Assembly (NCBI RefSeq): GCF_014697025.1 | Contig: NZ_JACJRC010000044.1 | Coordinates: 1-34,756, forward strand | Source of the DNA: Alkalinema sp. FACHB-956 | GTDB lineage: Bacteria; Cyanobacteriota; Cyanobacteriia; Leptolyngbyales; Leptolyngbyaceae | DNA: 34,756 bases | Direction of reading: 5' to 3' | Shown: positions 24,430 through 32,107 of the stretch, in pieces | How the letters are laid out: each line of letters starts with the position of its first letter | Position numbering within the stretch: position 1 is the first letter of the stretch | Notes under the pieces: model-generated | What the model saw: only the letters and a program-made list of their open reading frames with translations | What the model was told of the DNA's origin: nothing | Databases searched by the model: none | Position numbers and translations under genes: made by a program

Positions 24430-24569
24430 TCCCGATCCGCCCCCGCAACCCCAACCCTAGCCACCCTCCAGCCCACCGAAGCCACACCCCTGAGCGCCAA
24501 AGATTTTCGTTCCATTAGAAGTTTCTGAAGTAGAATCCAAACGAAGCTTCCAAAAAAAGGGTTGAGTTC

Positions 24570-24842
24570 GTGATTCAAGTTCTAGCAGCGCCAATGGAGA
24601 CGGATGTGGATAACGAAGCATTTGAATTGGGCATCGATCCGGCTCTTGTGCGGTCTGCTCGGGTAATTTACGAAACCTTCTACACCGTTCACCCCGAAGT
24701 CACCGACCTTCCCCTCGGCGTCGCCATCAACCGCTTCACCCACCGAGGCAAACTCATCTTCAGCGGCAAACCAATCTTGTTGCCCCAGGAATGTTTTATC
24801 CCCTTTGAACTGTTTGACCATCCCCTCGGGCAATATGAGTAG
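24570..24842 (+). CDS. Small hypothetical protein
   Basis: This 90-residue frame starts at GTG 24570 (AGGG eight to nine bases upstream) or at ATG 24594. The product (VDNEAFELGIDPALVRSARV, then IYETFYTVHPEVTDLPLGVA and INRFTHRGKLIFSGKPILLP) looks soluble and mixed alpha/beta. I recognise no family. It ends directly at a dispersed repeat. It may be the surviving part of a larger gene, because upstream sequence from 24430 is C-rich like the TIR coding region and holds no start. Confidence 0.5.
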   Translation: MIQVLAAPMETDVDNEAFELGIDPALVRSARVIYETFYTVHPEVTDLPLGVAINRFTHRGKLIFSGKPILLPQECFIPFELFDHPLGQYE

Positions 24843-24846
24843 TACC

Positions 24847-25000
24847 CAATCAACTTGTGATTGCAACCCATAACGATCCCCCCAAATCCCCCTATCTCCT
24901 ACGGAGAGGCTACGCCAAGAAAAAGGGAAACTTTGCAAGAATCTGGCTAAATTCCCCCCTTTTGAAGGGGGGCGAGGGGGGATCGAATTTCGCGCACTAC
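24847..25000. repeat. Dispersed cyanobacterial repeat, copy 1
   Basis: The block begins CAATCAACTTGTGATTGCAA, continues CCATAACGATCCCCCCAAAT, contains a hairpin-forming GGAGAGGCTACGCC type segment and ends with CCCCCCTTTTGAAGGGGGG followed by GAGGGGGGATCGA. A second diverged copy lies at 30145-30310 with the same order of parts. It occupies the whole gap before the prepilin peptidase gene. It is likely a non-autonomous mobile repeat. Confidence 0.7.
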
Positions 25001-25008
25001 CCTCCGCC

Positions 25009-25836
25009 ATGGATTTCCTATTTGAACTCCCTATATTCGCCTTCGTCCTATTCCTCGGCGCATCGATCGGAAGCTTCCTCAACGTCGTCATCTATCGCTT
25101 ACCCGCAGGGCTATCCCTCATCCACCCGCCCTCCCGCTGCCCCCACTGCCTCACCCCCCTCCGCAAACGCGAAAATCTCCCCGTCATCGGCTGGCTTCTG
25201 CTACGCGGCAAATGTGCCCACTGCCAAGCCCCGATCGCAGCCCGCTATCCCCTCGTAGAACTGATCACCGGACTGCTCTTCCTCGCCACCTTTCTCCACT
25301 TCGGTTGGACTTGGCAGACCCTCGGCTATTGGGTCTTAATCAGTTGGCTATTGTCCCTTGCATTAATCGATCTAGATACCCTCACATTACCCAACGTCCT
25401 CACCCAATCCGGTTTAGTATTTGGTCTAGCATTCCAAACCACGATCGGCATTGCCACCACCCAAACCCTCACCGGAGGTATTCACGGCTTAATGACAGGG
25501 GTGATTGCCGCAGTGTTGGGCGTTTGGTTGCTGGATATAATCACCTGGCTCGGCGCGATCGCCTTTGGTAAACCCGCCATGGGGGGTGGAGACGCCAAGC
25601 TCTTCGCCATGTTAGGCGCATGGCTCGGCTGGCAAAACCTGCTCCTCTCCGGCTTCCTCGCCTGTGCCCTAGGAGCCTTTGTCGGGGGGGGCGCAATCGC
25701 CCTCCGCCTGCTCGATCGGCAAAAGCCCATCCCCTTCGGCCCCTTTCTCGCCCTCGGCGCACTGATTGCCGTCTTCTGGGGCAACACCTTAATTTCTGGC
25801 TATCTCAACTTGTTCTTCCCCACCCTTGTCCCATAA
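25009..25836 (+). CDS. pilD: Type IV prepilin peptidase / N-methyltransferase
   Basis: This 275-residue polytopic membrane protein matches PilD. It has the N-terminal GASIGSFLNVVIYRLP motif, and two cysteine pairs in the cytosolic zinc-binding methylation domain, CPHC (44-47) and CAHC (69-72). The two catalytic aspartates of an A24 protease lie in LIDLDTLTLPN (D121/D123) and GGGDAKL (D195). About eight hydrophobic helices follow the usual topology. It removes leader peptides from type IV pilins and methylates the new N-terminal residue, so it is needed for pili and motility. It stands alone between two dispersed repeats and is followed by a strong terminator. Confidence 0.95.
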   Translation: MDFLFELPIFAFVLFLGASIGSFLNVVIYRLPAGLSLIHPPSRCPHCLTPLRKRENLPVIGWLLLRGKCAHCQAPIAARYPLVELITGLLFLATFLHFGWTWQTLGYWVLISWLLSLALIDLDTLTLPNVLTQSGLVFGLAFQTTIGIATTQTLTGGIHGLMTGVIAAVLGVWLLDIITWLGAIAFGKPAMGGGDAKLFAMLGAWLGWQNLLLSGFLACALGAFVGGGAIALRLLDRQKPIPFGPFLALGALIAVFWGNTLISGYLNLFFPTLVP

Positions 25837-25847
25837 TCTTGAATGGA

Positions 25848-25890
25848 AAACCCTCTTCCCCAGCTATCCACCAGAGAAGAGGGTTTCTTT
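25848..25890 (+). terminator. Intrinsic terminator after the prepilin peptidase gene
   Basis: An 11-bp perfect stem, AAACCCTCTTC (25848-25858) with GAAGAGGGTTT (25876-25886), encloses a 17-base loop and is followed by CTTTATT. It begins 12 bases after the stop codon. The symmetric stem may act weakly in the other direction as well. Confidence 0.8.
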
Positions 25891-25892
25891 AT

Positions 25893-25985
25893 TCCCCCTG
25901 TTTTCCAAGTCCCCCCTTTTTTGCTTTATTCCCCCCTTTTTAAGGGGGGGTAGGGGGGGATCTAAAAGGAGTGAGGGGGGATCAG
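25893..25985. repeat. C-run/G-run dispersed repeat between convergent genes
   Basis: Alternating C-runs and G-runs (CCCCCCTTTTTTGC, then CCCCCCTTTTTAAGGGGGGG and TAGGGGGGGATC) form a strong hairpin. They resemble the right part of the other two dispersed repeats in this window. The repeat fills the gap between the prepilin peptidase and PstS-like/DUF4912 genes. Confidence 0.7.
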
Positions 25986-25998
25986 AACATCCCGCTAA

Positions 25999-28332
25999 CT
26001 AAGCCGGAGGAATGTGCACCGACATCGATCGCGCTACATCAATCCACTCACCCGATCGATCGAGATAGCCCACTTCCACCACGTAATCCCGATCGGGCAC
26101 CGGAACCTCAATTCGCAGCTCCTGGGTCAACTCACTGCAATCGTACTGGTAGTAGTTTTCTAAGACCGACTGATTGGGATCAACCCCCGTCACATCATAG
26201 AGCCGTAGCGCCAGATCCATTCCGCCCCGGCTGTGGGCATCGGCCTTTTGCTCATCGGTCAATTGCCAGCGCACCACCGCTTCCTTCGCCGTTTGCGGAA
26301 TCAGCACAATCCTCGCCCGATCGCCCAGAATGCGCGTCCGAGCCGCCGCTGCCGTTCCACCGACAAACGCCGCCCCTGCGGCCAGGGTTTCACTGCCTGC
26401 CTGGGTCACGCCTTCCACCGCATTCTCCGCAGCAGCCCCCGCTCCCGTGATCAGCGTCGAAGCAGAATCCTTCAACTTCCCGAAGAACCCAGGAGCATCG
26501 GCATCGCTCCCCGTCCCAGCCTCCGTGCCCGTTGGTTCTCCCCCCAGGTCAAAGGCCACATCATCTAACCGACCCCTTGTATCCGGAGCCAGCTCATTGA
26601 GATTGGAGGATTCGAATTCCCAATCCGCAGCGGTTTCAGACCCCGTGGCGGCAGGGGGATTCGTTGTCCCCGGAACATCCTGTGGCCCCCGCAGGAACGA
26701 CCAAGCGGCAGCTCCGGCGGCTCCCGTTGCTGCGACTCCGCCTGCGATCGTCCCGCCGTCTACAGGCGTTTCAGGGGGCGTCCAGTCGGGCTTGGTCCAG
26801 TCGGGATTCGCCCAATCCGTGGGGGTGCCGAGGGCATCCTGATCGTCGCTGGTGGCACTGTCCCGATCGCTCCAGGCATCACCGGCCACATCCACATCGT
26901 CATTGGCTTGGGTTTGGAAGGGGGCCCAAGTGGCGGATTCCGGTTCCGTCGGCGTGGGGGACGGTGTGGCGGTAGAACGGCTAGAGAGCGCCGCTGCATC
27001 GGAGCTTTCGTCAGCCTTGCGGGGCAGCAGTAACAGCAACAGCCCCAAGCCCAATAACCCCAGGGGCAGCAGCCACTTCAGCCAATCTGGAAATCCATCC
27101 CCCAGAAGTCCCTTGTCCGCCGCAGCGCTGGGATTGGTGGTGGTTGGGTTGACCTGTTCTCCCGTCACGCCCGGATTTGGCGCATTATTGGGAGCATTGT
27201 TGGGGGCGTTGTTGGGAGCATTATTGGCCGCGATGCTGGAGGGCCGATCGGCATTGCTCACGGCCCCTGGTTTTTCATTCCCGGCATTGCCCTTGGGAGC
27301 GTTGGCAGGCACGGCTTTATTCGTACTGTTGGCCGCCTTGCTAGCCGCTTGGGCATTGGCGATCGCGCCGGGAGCATTGAAGTCGATCGCTTGGGCAATC
27401 CCCGCCTGTTGAATTGCCTTCTGTCCTGCCGTGGTTCCCGCTACGCCCAGGAAGGCTTGGACGGCGGGGCTGGGTTTGGGGCCTTTGTAAACGTAGAACA
27501 ACGGCTGGGAGAAGGGATACTTGGGATTACTAGGATCCACCCCATCCATCGTCAGCATCCGGAAGCCCGCCTGGTTCTTCAGTTGGTTGGCGGGGACAAA
27601 GCTGACTCCGTTATTGCCCAGCTTGCCCAGGAGCGCCTTCATGCTGGTGTCTTCCAACTTGGTGGCCGTAGCTCCCGAGTCAAACTTGCCGGATTGGAAG
27701 GCCGGATAGGCTGGGAAGGCTTGACGGGTATCGCTATTGACCCGATCGATGACTTGGATGCCTGCTTTGGGGCCGCCTAGCTCCGACCAGTTTTTCAGTT
27801 CACCGCGAAAAATTTTGGCAAATTTGGGAATGCTCAAATCTTTTTTAAAGGGATTCGCGCTTCCCACCACGATCGCGATTTTGTCCCGACCGACGGGGAT
27901 CGCCACCAAGCCTTGGGCTACTTCTGCTTCGGTTAAGGGGCGTCCGATCGCAGCGAGGTCCGCTTTGCCACTCAGCACCGCTTGCAGGGCAGCTTGGGCG
28001 CTGGTTGTGTTCAGGTTGACCGTCGCTTTGGACTTAGCAAATTCTTTTTCAAATTGTTGCTTCAGGGCTTGGTTCACCCCTGCCATGCTGTTCGCGCTGG
28101 AAATACGCACCGCTGTGCCCTGGGGAACCCCACTGGGCAAGGGAAACGGCACAGACACAGCCTGAGCCAACTCAACGGGCGTTAACAAGCTGAGAGTGGT
28201 CAAACTCAAAGAGGTTGTGAGGGGGGTCGCTGCCGCCATCAACGCAACCATCAGCCCCATTTGCTTCGGGGAAAGGATATTTTTTTGCACCATACGATTC
28301 ACCCTACGCACGTAGGAAATTGTGTTTTGCAT
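25999..28332 (-). CDS. PstS-like binding domain / transmembrane / DUF4912 fusion protein
   Basis: This 777-residue protein has an N-terminal export signal (about 20-55). A phosphate-binding PstS-like periplasmic domain spans about 65-320 (VRISSANSMAGVNQALKQQF, GKADLAAIGRPLTEAE, IPVGRDKIAIVVGSANPF, IFRGELKNWSELGG). An Ala/Asn/Pro spacer with NNAP repeats, one strong membrane helix near 416-436 (WLLPLGLLGLGLLLLLLP) and a long acidic low-complexity region with YadA-like alanine-rich stretches follow. The C-terminal DUF4912 domain is about 680-777 (RARIVLIPQTAKEAVVRWQL, LRLYDVTG, YVVEVGYLDRSGEWIDVARS). The layout suggests a one-pass sensor or scaffold that reads an extracytoplasmic ligand, perhaps phosphate, and presents DUF4912 inside. 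No pst transport genes are adjacent. Divergent from the methyltransferase-glycosyltransferase gene. Confidence 0.87.
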   Translation of the reverse strand: MQNTISYVRRVNRMVQKNILSPKQMGLMVALMAAATPLTTSLSLTTLSLLTPVELAQAVSVPFPLPSGVPQGTAVRISSANSMAGVNQALKQQFEKEFAKSKATVNLNTTSAQAALQAVLSGKADLAAIGRPLTEAEVAQGLVAIPVGRDKIAIVVGSANPFKKDLSIPKFAKIFRGELKNWSELGGPKAGIQVIDRVNSDTRQAFPAYPAFQSGKFDSGATATKLEDTSMKALLGKLGNNGVSFVPANQLKNQAGFRMLTMDGVDPSNPKYPFSQPLFYVYKGPKPSPAVQAFLGVAGTTAGQKAIQQAGIAQAIDFNAPGAIANAQAASKAANSTNKAVPANAPKGNAGNEKPGAVSNADRPSSIAANNAPNNAPNNAPNNAPNPGVTGEQVNPTTTNPSAAADKGLLGDGFPDWLKWLLPLGLLGLGLLLLLLPRKADESSDAAALSSRSTATPSPTPTEPESATWAPFQTQANDDVDVAGDAWSDRDSATSDDQDALGTPTDWANPDWTKPDWTPPETPVDGGTIAGGVAATGAAGAAAWSFLRGPQDVPGTTNPPAATGSETAADWEFESSNLNELAPDTRGRLDDVAFDLGGEPTGTEAGTGSDADAPGFFGKLKDSASTLITGAGAAAENAVEGVTQAGSETLAAGAAFVGGTAAAARTRILGDRARIVLIPQTAKEAVVRWQLTDEQKADAHSRGGMDLALRLYDVTGVDPNQSVLENYYQYDCSELTQELRIEVPVPDRDYVVEVGYLDRSGEWIDVARSMSVHIPPA
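27181..27226 (-). repeat. Short 12-bp tandem repeat coding for NNAP units
   Basis: About four degenerate 12-bp units (plus-strand GGGAGCATTGTT type) encode consecutive Asn-Asn-Ala-Pro tetrapeptides. They form the extracytoplasmic spacer between the PstS-like domain and the membrane helix. Copy number probably varies between strains. Confidence 0.75.
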
Positions 28333-28615
28333 ACCACCCTGCTTGGCCTATGCGCGCCCGAACCGAGAACAAATCCGCGATCGCGAGCTAGCAAAAACAG
28401 GGATTCGGATCGTTTGCAGTTCATTCTGTCAAAAGAATCCCGCCTTGTACCAAAAATTTAAGGCTTTTTCCGGTGTATTGCCTCCCGCTCCAAGGAATTT
28501 CTGCCGGTATTGGCCAACGGAATCATTCCCTACCCCCGAATCACCCATCAAATTATGAATGTTGGCCCCACTCATCCTGTAACCTATACTTTTGTACTTT
28601 CCACGGTTCGAGTTC

Positions 28616-30118
28616 ATGGCACTGATCCACCCTTCTCAGCCGAGTGTTCCCACGCCGATCGGCAAGGATGCTTTTAAAGAGACCGTGCGGGCTTATTTTG
28701 AGCAGATTGCGCCGGAACTCGATCGCTGGAGTCGTCGGAATCGCTATTACTATCAAGACCTAGAGCGGTTCCATCAATTTTTTATTCCGGTGGGCAGTCG
28801 GGTGTTGGAGATTGGCTGCGGGACGGGAGATCTGCTGGCGAGTTTGCAACCGGCGGTGGGGGTGGGCATTGACTTCGCTGCGCCGATCGTCGAGATTGCG
28901 CGATCGAAGTATCCCTATCTCACCTTCCACTGTTTGGATGCGGAAACCCTGACGCCCAAGGATTTGGGGTTTAGTTTTCAACCCTTTGATTTCATTATTC
29001 TCTCTGGGACGTTAGGGCATTTGGGGGATATTCAGCGGGTGTTGCAACAGTTGCAGCCCTTTTGCCATGCGCGGACGCGGCTGATCCTGACGTTCCATAA
29101 CTTTTTGTGGCAGCCGGTTTTAAATTTGGCTGAAAAAATTGGCCAACGTCGTCCCCAACCGCCCCAGAGTTGGCTGTCCATGGATGATGTGGAAAATTTG
29201 CTGACGATTACGGGCTATACGCCGGTGAAAAAGGGGCGGCGGTTCCTTTGTCCGAAGCCGATTCCGGGCCTTGCAGCGCTGTGTAATCGGATTTTGGCAC
29301 ACCTGCCGGGGCTGACGCACTTGGGGTTGACGAATTACATCATTGCCCGTCCCCAGCGGTTGGTTCCGGCGCACCAAGCTTCGGCGGAACAGTCGTCGTT
29401 GACCTGTTCTGTGATCGTTCCCGCGCGCAATGAAGCGGGCAATATTGCCAACATTATCGATCGCATCCCGAAGTTGGGACGGCACATGGAAGTGATTTTC
29501 GTGGAGGGCCATTCCCAGGACAAAACCTGGAAGGAAATTGCCTATCTGGCGCAACAGGGACACCCGAATTTTAAATTGAAAGCCTATCAGCAAAAGGGCA
29601 AAGGCAAGGCGGATGCTGTGCGGTTGGGCTTTGAACGGGCGGGGGGCGATATTTTGATGATCTTAGATGCGGATTTAACCGTGGAACCGGAGGATTTGGT
29701 TCACTTTTTTGAGGTGATTGCGTCGGGGCGCGGGGAGTTTGCCAATGGATCGCGCTTGGTCTATCCCCGATCGGGTCAGGCGATGCCGTGGTTGAATAAT
29801 TGGGCCAATAAGTTTTTTAGTTTGGCGTTTTCATTTTTGTTGGGTCAGCCGATCAAAGATACGCTCTGTGGGACGAAGGTATTACGGCGAGAGGACTATT
29901 ACAAAATTGTTGAGGGTCGTACCTATTTTGGGGATTTCGATCCCTTTGGGGATTTTGATTTATTGTTTGGTGCGACGAAGTTGGGGTTGCATATTGTGGA
30001 TGTGCCGGTGCGTTATCAACCGCGTACCTACGGGGAATCCAATATTGCCCATTTTAGGGAAGGGTTAGTTTTGCTCAAGATGTGTTTATATGCATCACAG
30101 AAGATTAAATTTTTTTAA
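28616..30118 (+). CDS. SAM methyltransferase-glycosyltransferase family 2 fusion
   Basis: Starting at ATG 28616 (MALIHPSQ; a TTG start at 28592 is less likely) the product has 500 residues. Residues about 20-240 form a class I methyltransferase with VLEIGCGTGDLL (63 onward) and VGIDFAAPIVEIA. Residues about 262-500 form a GT-A glycosyltransferase of family 2, dolichyl-phosphate-mannose-synthase type: CSVIVPARNEAGNI (264 onward), KGKGKADAVRLGFE, ILDADLTVEPEDL (D351/D353, metal and sugar-nucleotide binding) and DTLCGTKVLRR. There are no membrane helices. The fusion suggests successive sugar transfer and methylation in cell-envelope glycan or lipid synthesis. Substrates cannot be predicted. Confidence 0.92.
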   Translation: MALIHPSQPSVPTPIGKDAFKETVRAYFEQIAPELDRWSRRNRYYYQDLERFHQFFIPVGSRVLEIGCGTGDLLASLQPAVGVGIDFAAPIVEIARSKYPYLTFHCLDAETLTPKDLGFSFQPFDFIILSGTLGHLGDIQRVLQQLQPFCHARTRLILTFHNFLWQPVLNLAEKIGQRRPQPPQSWLSMDDVENLLTITGYTPVKKGRRFLCPKPIPGLAALCNRILAHLPGLTHLGLTNYIIARPQRLVPAHQASAEQSSLTCSVIVPARNEAGNIANIIDRIPKLGRHMEVIFVEGHSQDKTWKEIAYLAQQGHPNFKLKAYQQKGKGKADAVRLGFERAGGDILMILDADLTVEPEDLVHFFEVIASGRGEFANGSRLVYPRSGQAMPWLNNWANKFFSLAFSFLLGQPIKDTLCGTKVLRREDYYKIVEGRTYFGDFDPFGDFDLLFGATKLGLHIVDVPVRYQPRTYGESNIAHFREGLVLLKMCLYASQKIKFF

Positions 30119-30144
30119 TGGATCGGGATGCGTTACAGACTGCA

Positions 30145-30310
30145 CAATCAATGTGTGATGGCAATCCATAACGATCTCCCTAAATTTCCCTGACAATTTC
30201 CCTGACTTTAAAAGACTGTCACTCAATCTCCCCTTTTTCTAGCGCAGCGGCGCGTAGCGCGGGGGCTAGGGGGGATCGGATCTGTCGCATTAATCAATCA
30301 ATTGGGTACT
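30145..30310. repeat. Dispersed cyanobacterial repeat, copy 2
   Basis: CAATCAATGTGTGATGGCAA, CCATAACGATCTCCCTAAAT and the G-run segment (GGGGGCTAGGGGGGATCGGA) parallel copy 1 at 24847-25000. An internal GCGCAGCGGCGCGTAGCGCG segment can form a strong hairpin. The right end reads ATTGGGTACT, the reverse complement of AGTACCCAAT at the left edge of copy 1, hinting at terminal inverted repeats. The block occupies most of the gap before folK. Confidence 0.7.
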
Positions 30311-30315
30311 CAACC

Positions 30316-30882
30316 ATGGCTATTAGCGCCTCACCGATAACCCCCTCACCGAAGCCCGCTGCCCGCTGTGCGATCGCGCTGGGCAGTAATTTGGGGAATT
30401 CCTTGGAAATTTTGGAATCAGCGTTAGCGGTTTTGGCGGCGACCCCAGGGATTCAAGTGCTGGCCCGATCGTCGTGGTATCTCACCCAGGCGGTGGGGCC
30501 GCCCCAACCGGACTATTTCAATGGCTGTGCTCTGCTGCAAACCCAGATGCCGCCCCAGGACTTGATGACGCAACTGCTGCACACGGAAAACCAGTTTGGA
30601 CGAGTTCGGCGGGAACGGTGGGGTGCAAGGACGTTGGATTTAGATCTATTGCTGTTTGAGGATGTCATTTTAACGACGCCAAGGCTGGAATTGCCCCATC
30701 CCAGAATGCAGGAACGGGCGTTTGTCTTGGTGCCGTTAGCGGAAATTGCGGCGGATTGGGTTGATCCCAGGACGGGTCGATCGGTGGCGGAATTGCTGGC
30801 GGGGATTGACTGTCGTGGGGTGGAAAAGTGGCAGAATTGCCCGGATGGACGCCAGTCTCCGGTGAAAGAATTGGGTATTTAG
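30316..30882 (+). CDS. folK: 2-amino-4-hydroxy-6-hydroxymethyldihydropteridine pyrophosphokinase
   Basis: This 188-residue cytosolic protein matches HPPK throughout: AIALGSNLGNSLEILESAL at the N-terminus, DYFNGCALLQT, ENQFGRVRRERWGARTLDLD with the Arg-rich catalytic loop and the metal-binding DLDLLLFED, and the PROSITE-type LPHPRMQERAFVLVPLAEI. It transfers pyrophosphate from ATP to 6-hydroxymethyl-dihydropterin in folate synthesis. No other folate gene is adjacent. It is followed by a hairpin and then the Nudix gene on the same strand. Confidence 0.95.
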   Translation: MAISASPITPSPKPAARCAIALGSNLGNSLEILESALAVLAATPGIQVLARSSWYLTQAVGPPQPDYFNGCALLQTQMPPQDLMTQLLHTENQFGRVRRERWGARTLDLDLLLFEDVILTTPRLELPHPRMQERAFVLVPLAEIAADWVDPRTGRSVAELLAGIDCRGVEKWQNCPDGRQSPVKELGI

Positions 30883-30918
30883 GGGGACGATCGGGTTTCT
30901 CTACGGCAAAAGTTGAGA

Positions 30919-30981
30919 AATTCTGGGCTTGCCCTTAGAATTCTTGGAGACTCGCTTGGTTTCCTCGAAGCGGTTGCTTCG
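30919..30981. other. Two hairpins between folK and the Nudix gene
   Basis: AATTCT (30919-30924) pairs with AGAATT (30937-30942) around a GGGC/GCCC core, and CGAAGC (30966-30971) pairs with GCTTCG (30976-30981) across GGTT. Neither is followed by a T-run, so they are more likely repeat remnants, RNA-stability or processing elements than terminators. Confidence 0.5.
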
Positions 30982-31017
30982 CTGTTCTCCTTATTGATTT
31001 TAGGTTGATTAAACACT

Positions 31018-31572
31018 ATGCCCTTTGGTTCTGAACCGCCCCAATTGCTGCGTCGTAAGCTATTTTATCAAGGTCGTAAGTTTGCCTATGAGGTCAATCG
31101 CCTACGGTTGCCGAACAAAGTGGAGGGGGAGTTTGAATGTGTGCGTCATCCCGGTGGCGCGTTGGTGATTCCGGTGACGCCGGAGGGCAAGCTGGTGCTG
31201 GTGCGGCAGTATCGTTTTACGGTGAAGTCGCGCATTCTGGAATTTCCAGCCGGTACGGTGGAAGAGGGGGAAGAGCCGGCGGTGACGGTGGCGCGGGAAG
31301 TGCAGGAAGAGACGGGATATAAGGCGGCGAGTATTGAGCCGTTGGGAGAGTTCTTTTTGGCTCCAGGGTATTCCGATGAGATTATCTATGCGTTCCTGGG
31401 GACGGGATTGGAGCGGTTAGAGCATCCGCCGGAGCAAGATGATGATGAGGATATTGAGGTGGTGTTAATGACGCCGGAGGAAGTGGAGGCGGCGATCGCG
31501 ACGGGGGATTTGGCCGATGCGAAGTCGATTTCTGCGTTTGTCATTGCCCGATCGAAGTTGATGGGAGGCTAG
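31018..31572 (+). CDS. Nudix hydrolase, ADP-ribose pyrophosphatase-like
   Basis: This 184-residue protein carries a complete Nudix box at residues 79-101: G79-x5-E85-x7-R93-E94-V-x-E97-E98-x-G100. Upstream are HPGGALVIPV and LVLVRQYRF, and downstream FFLAPGYSDEIIYAFLGTGL, a pattern characteristic of ADP-ribose pyrophosphatases. The likely reaction is ADP-ribose to AMP and ribose 5-phosphate, with magnesium. ADP-ribose is also the product of TIR-type NAD hydrolysis, but the gene is 6.6 kb from the TIR gene and beside folK, so a housekeeping role is more likely. A terminator lies 120 bases downstream. Confidence 0.92.
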   Translation: MPFGSEPPQLLRRKLFYQGRKFAYEVNRLRLPNKVEGEFECVRHPGGALVIPVTPEGKLVLVRQYRFTVKSRILEFPAGTVEEGEEPAVTVAREVQEETGYKAASIEPLGEFFLAPGYSDEIIYAFLGTGLERLEHPPEQDDDEDIEVVLMTPEEVEAAIATGDLADAKSISAFVIARSKLMGG

Positions 31573-31801
31573 AAGCTGCGGGACGGCGGGGGGCATTCTT
31601 TGCATTGGGGTTCGTATTCCCAAATGAGTGCATGACCTGATGTCGTTGATGACGTTACCCGTATTAATGCTTTGGATTGTAAATTGACTTTGTTAGCGTT
31701 GGTAGTATTTCTATCAACGCTTTTTTTTGAGATCGATCGCGGAGTCACGGGGGCAACCTACGGGTATCGAATGATACTCGATCGATTTTTGTAAATACGG
31801 A
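31573..31801. other. Start of a 535-base gene-free stretch
   Basis: No protein gene is seen between the Nudix stop and the small gene at 32108. This first part holds the terminator at 31695-31728 and a weak hairpin (GGGTAT/ATACTC near 31760). The second part holds a candidate promoter and a structured leader, listed separately. No tRNA or rRNA was recognised. Confidence 0.6.
31695..31728 (+). terminator. Intrinsic terminator downstream of the Nudix gene
   Basis: AGCGTTGGTAG (31695-31705) pairs with CTATCAACGCT (31711-31721) through eleven base pairs with one G-T wobble and a five-base loop. A run of eight Ts starts at 31721. This is a textbook rho-independent terminator on the plus strand. 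Confidence 0.92.
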
Positions 31802-31831
31802 TTGACAGTGCCGCTGGTTTATTCGTAGGCT
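31802..31831 (+). promoter_or_regulatory. Candidate promoter of the structured leader
   Basis: A perfect TTGACA (31802-31807) is followed after 18 bases by TAGGCT (31826-31831), a weak -10. It lies about 75 bases beyond the terminator and 276 bases before the small gene, so a transcript from here would contain all the predicted hairpins. Confidence 0.4.
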
Positions 31832-31930
31832 AGTTTCTCAAGGCGACTCCGTGGACATCCTTCTTTCAGTTGGGTTGACGATTGACGGTTTGGCATGAAG
31901 CACGGGGCCGCTGGGATCCTAAAAATTTAG

Positions 31931-32097
31931 GGCACTACCCTTTGTTGCGGGAACAACTCCGGGTAGCTAACCCCCTCGCTGCACTACCAGCAAGGAGGCT
32001 TGTTGAGAATTTTAACATTCGATCGAGCCACTCTTGTTTGTGATGTCAAACGGGGTGGCTCTAAATTTTTGGGCTTCTTACCACCTCTCAACAGGAG
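31931..32097 (+). ncRNA. Structured 5' leader or small RNA candidate
   Basis: Four helices can be drawn in order. CTACCC/GGGTAG (31935-31940 with 31961-31966) encloses TTGTT/AACAA. CCTC-GCTG pairs with CAGC-GAGG (31974-31998). An 8-bp perfect helix TGTTGAGA/TCTCAACA (32001-32008 with 32086-32093) ends one base short of the GGAG ribosome binding site. It encloses GAGCCACTC with GGGTGGCTC (32025-32033 with 32053-32061), followed by TAAATTTTT. The last helix plus T-run resembles an attenuator or sRNA terminator. I recognise no known riboswitch class. Covariation was not tested. Confidence 0.45.
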
Positions 32098-32107
32098 AAG
32101 CTCAATT

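Noticed and set aside
31018-31572. Nudix ADP-ribose pyrophosphatase as part of the TIR conflict pair
   Set aside because: TIR products include ADP-ribose, but the gene is 6.6 kb away behind unrelated genes and repeats and beside folK; proximity does not support a link.
31600-31660. GGTTCGTATTCCC-like T-arm considered as a tRNA
   Set aside because: No acceptor stem, anticodon arm or D-arm can be drawn around it.
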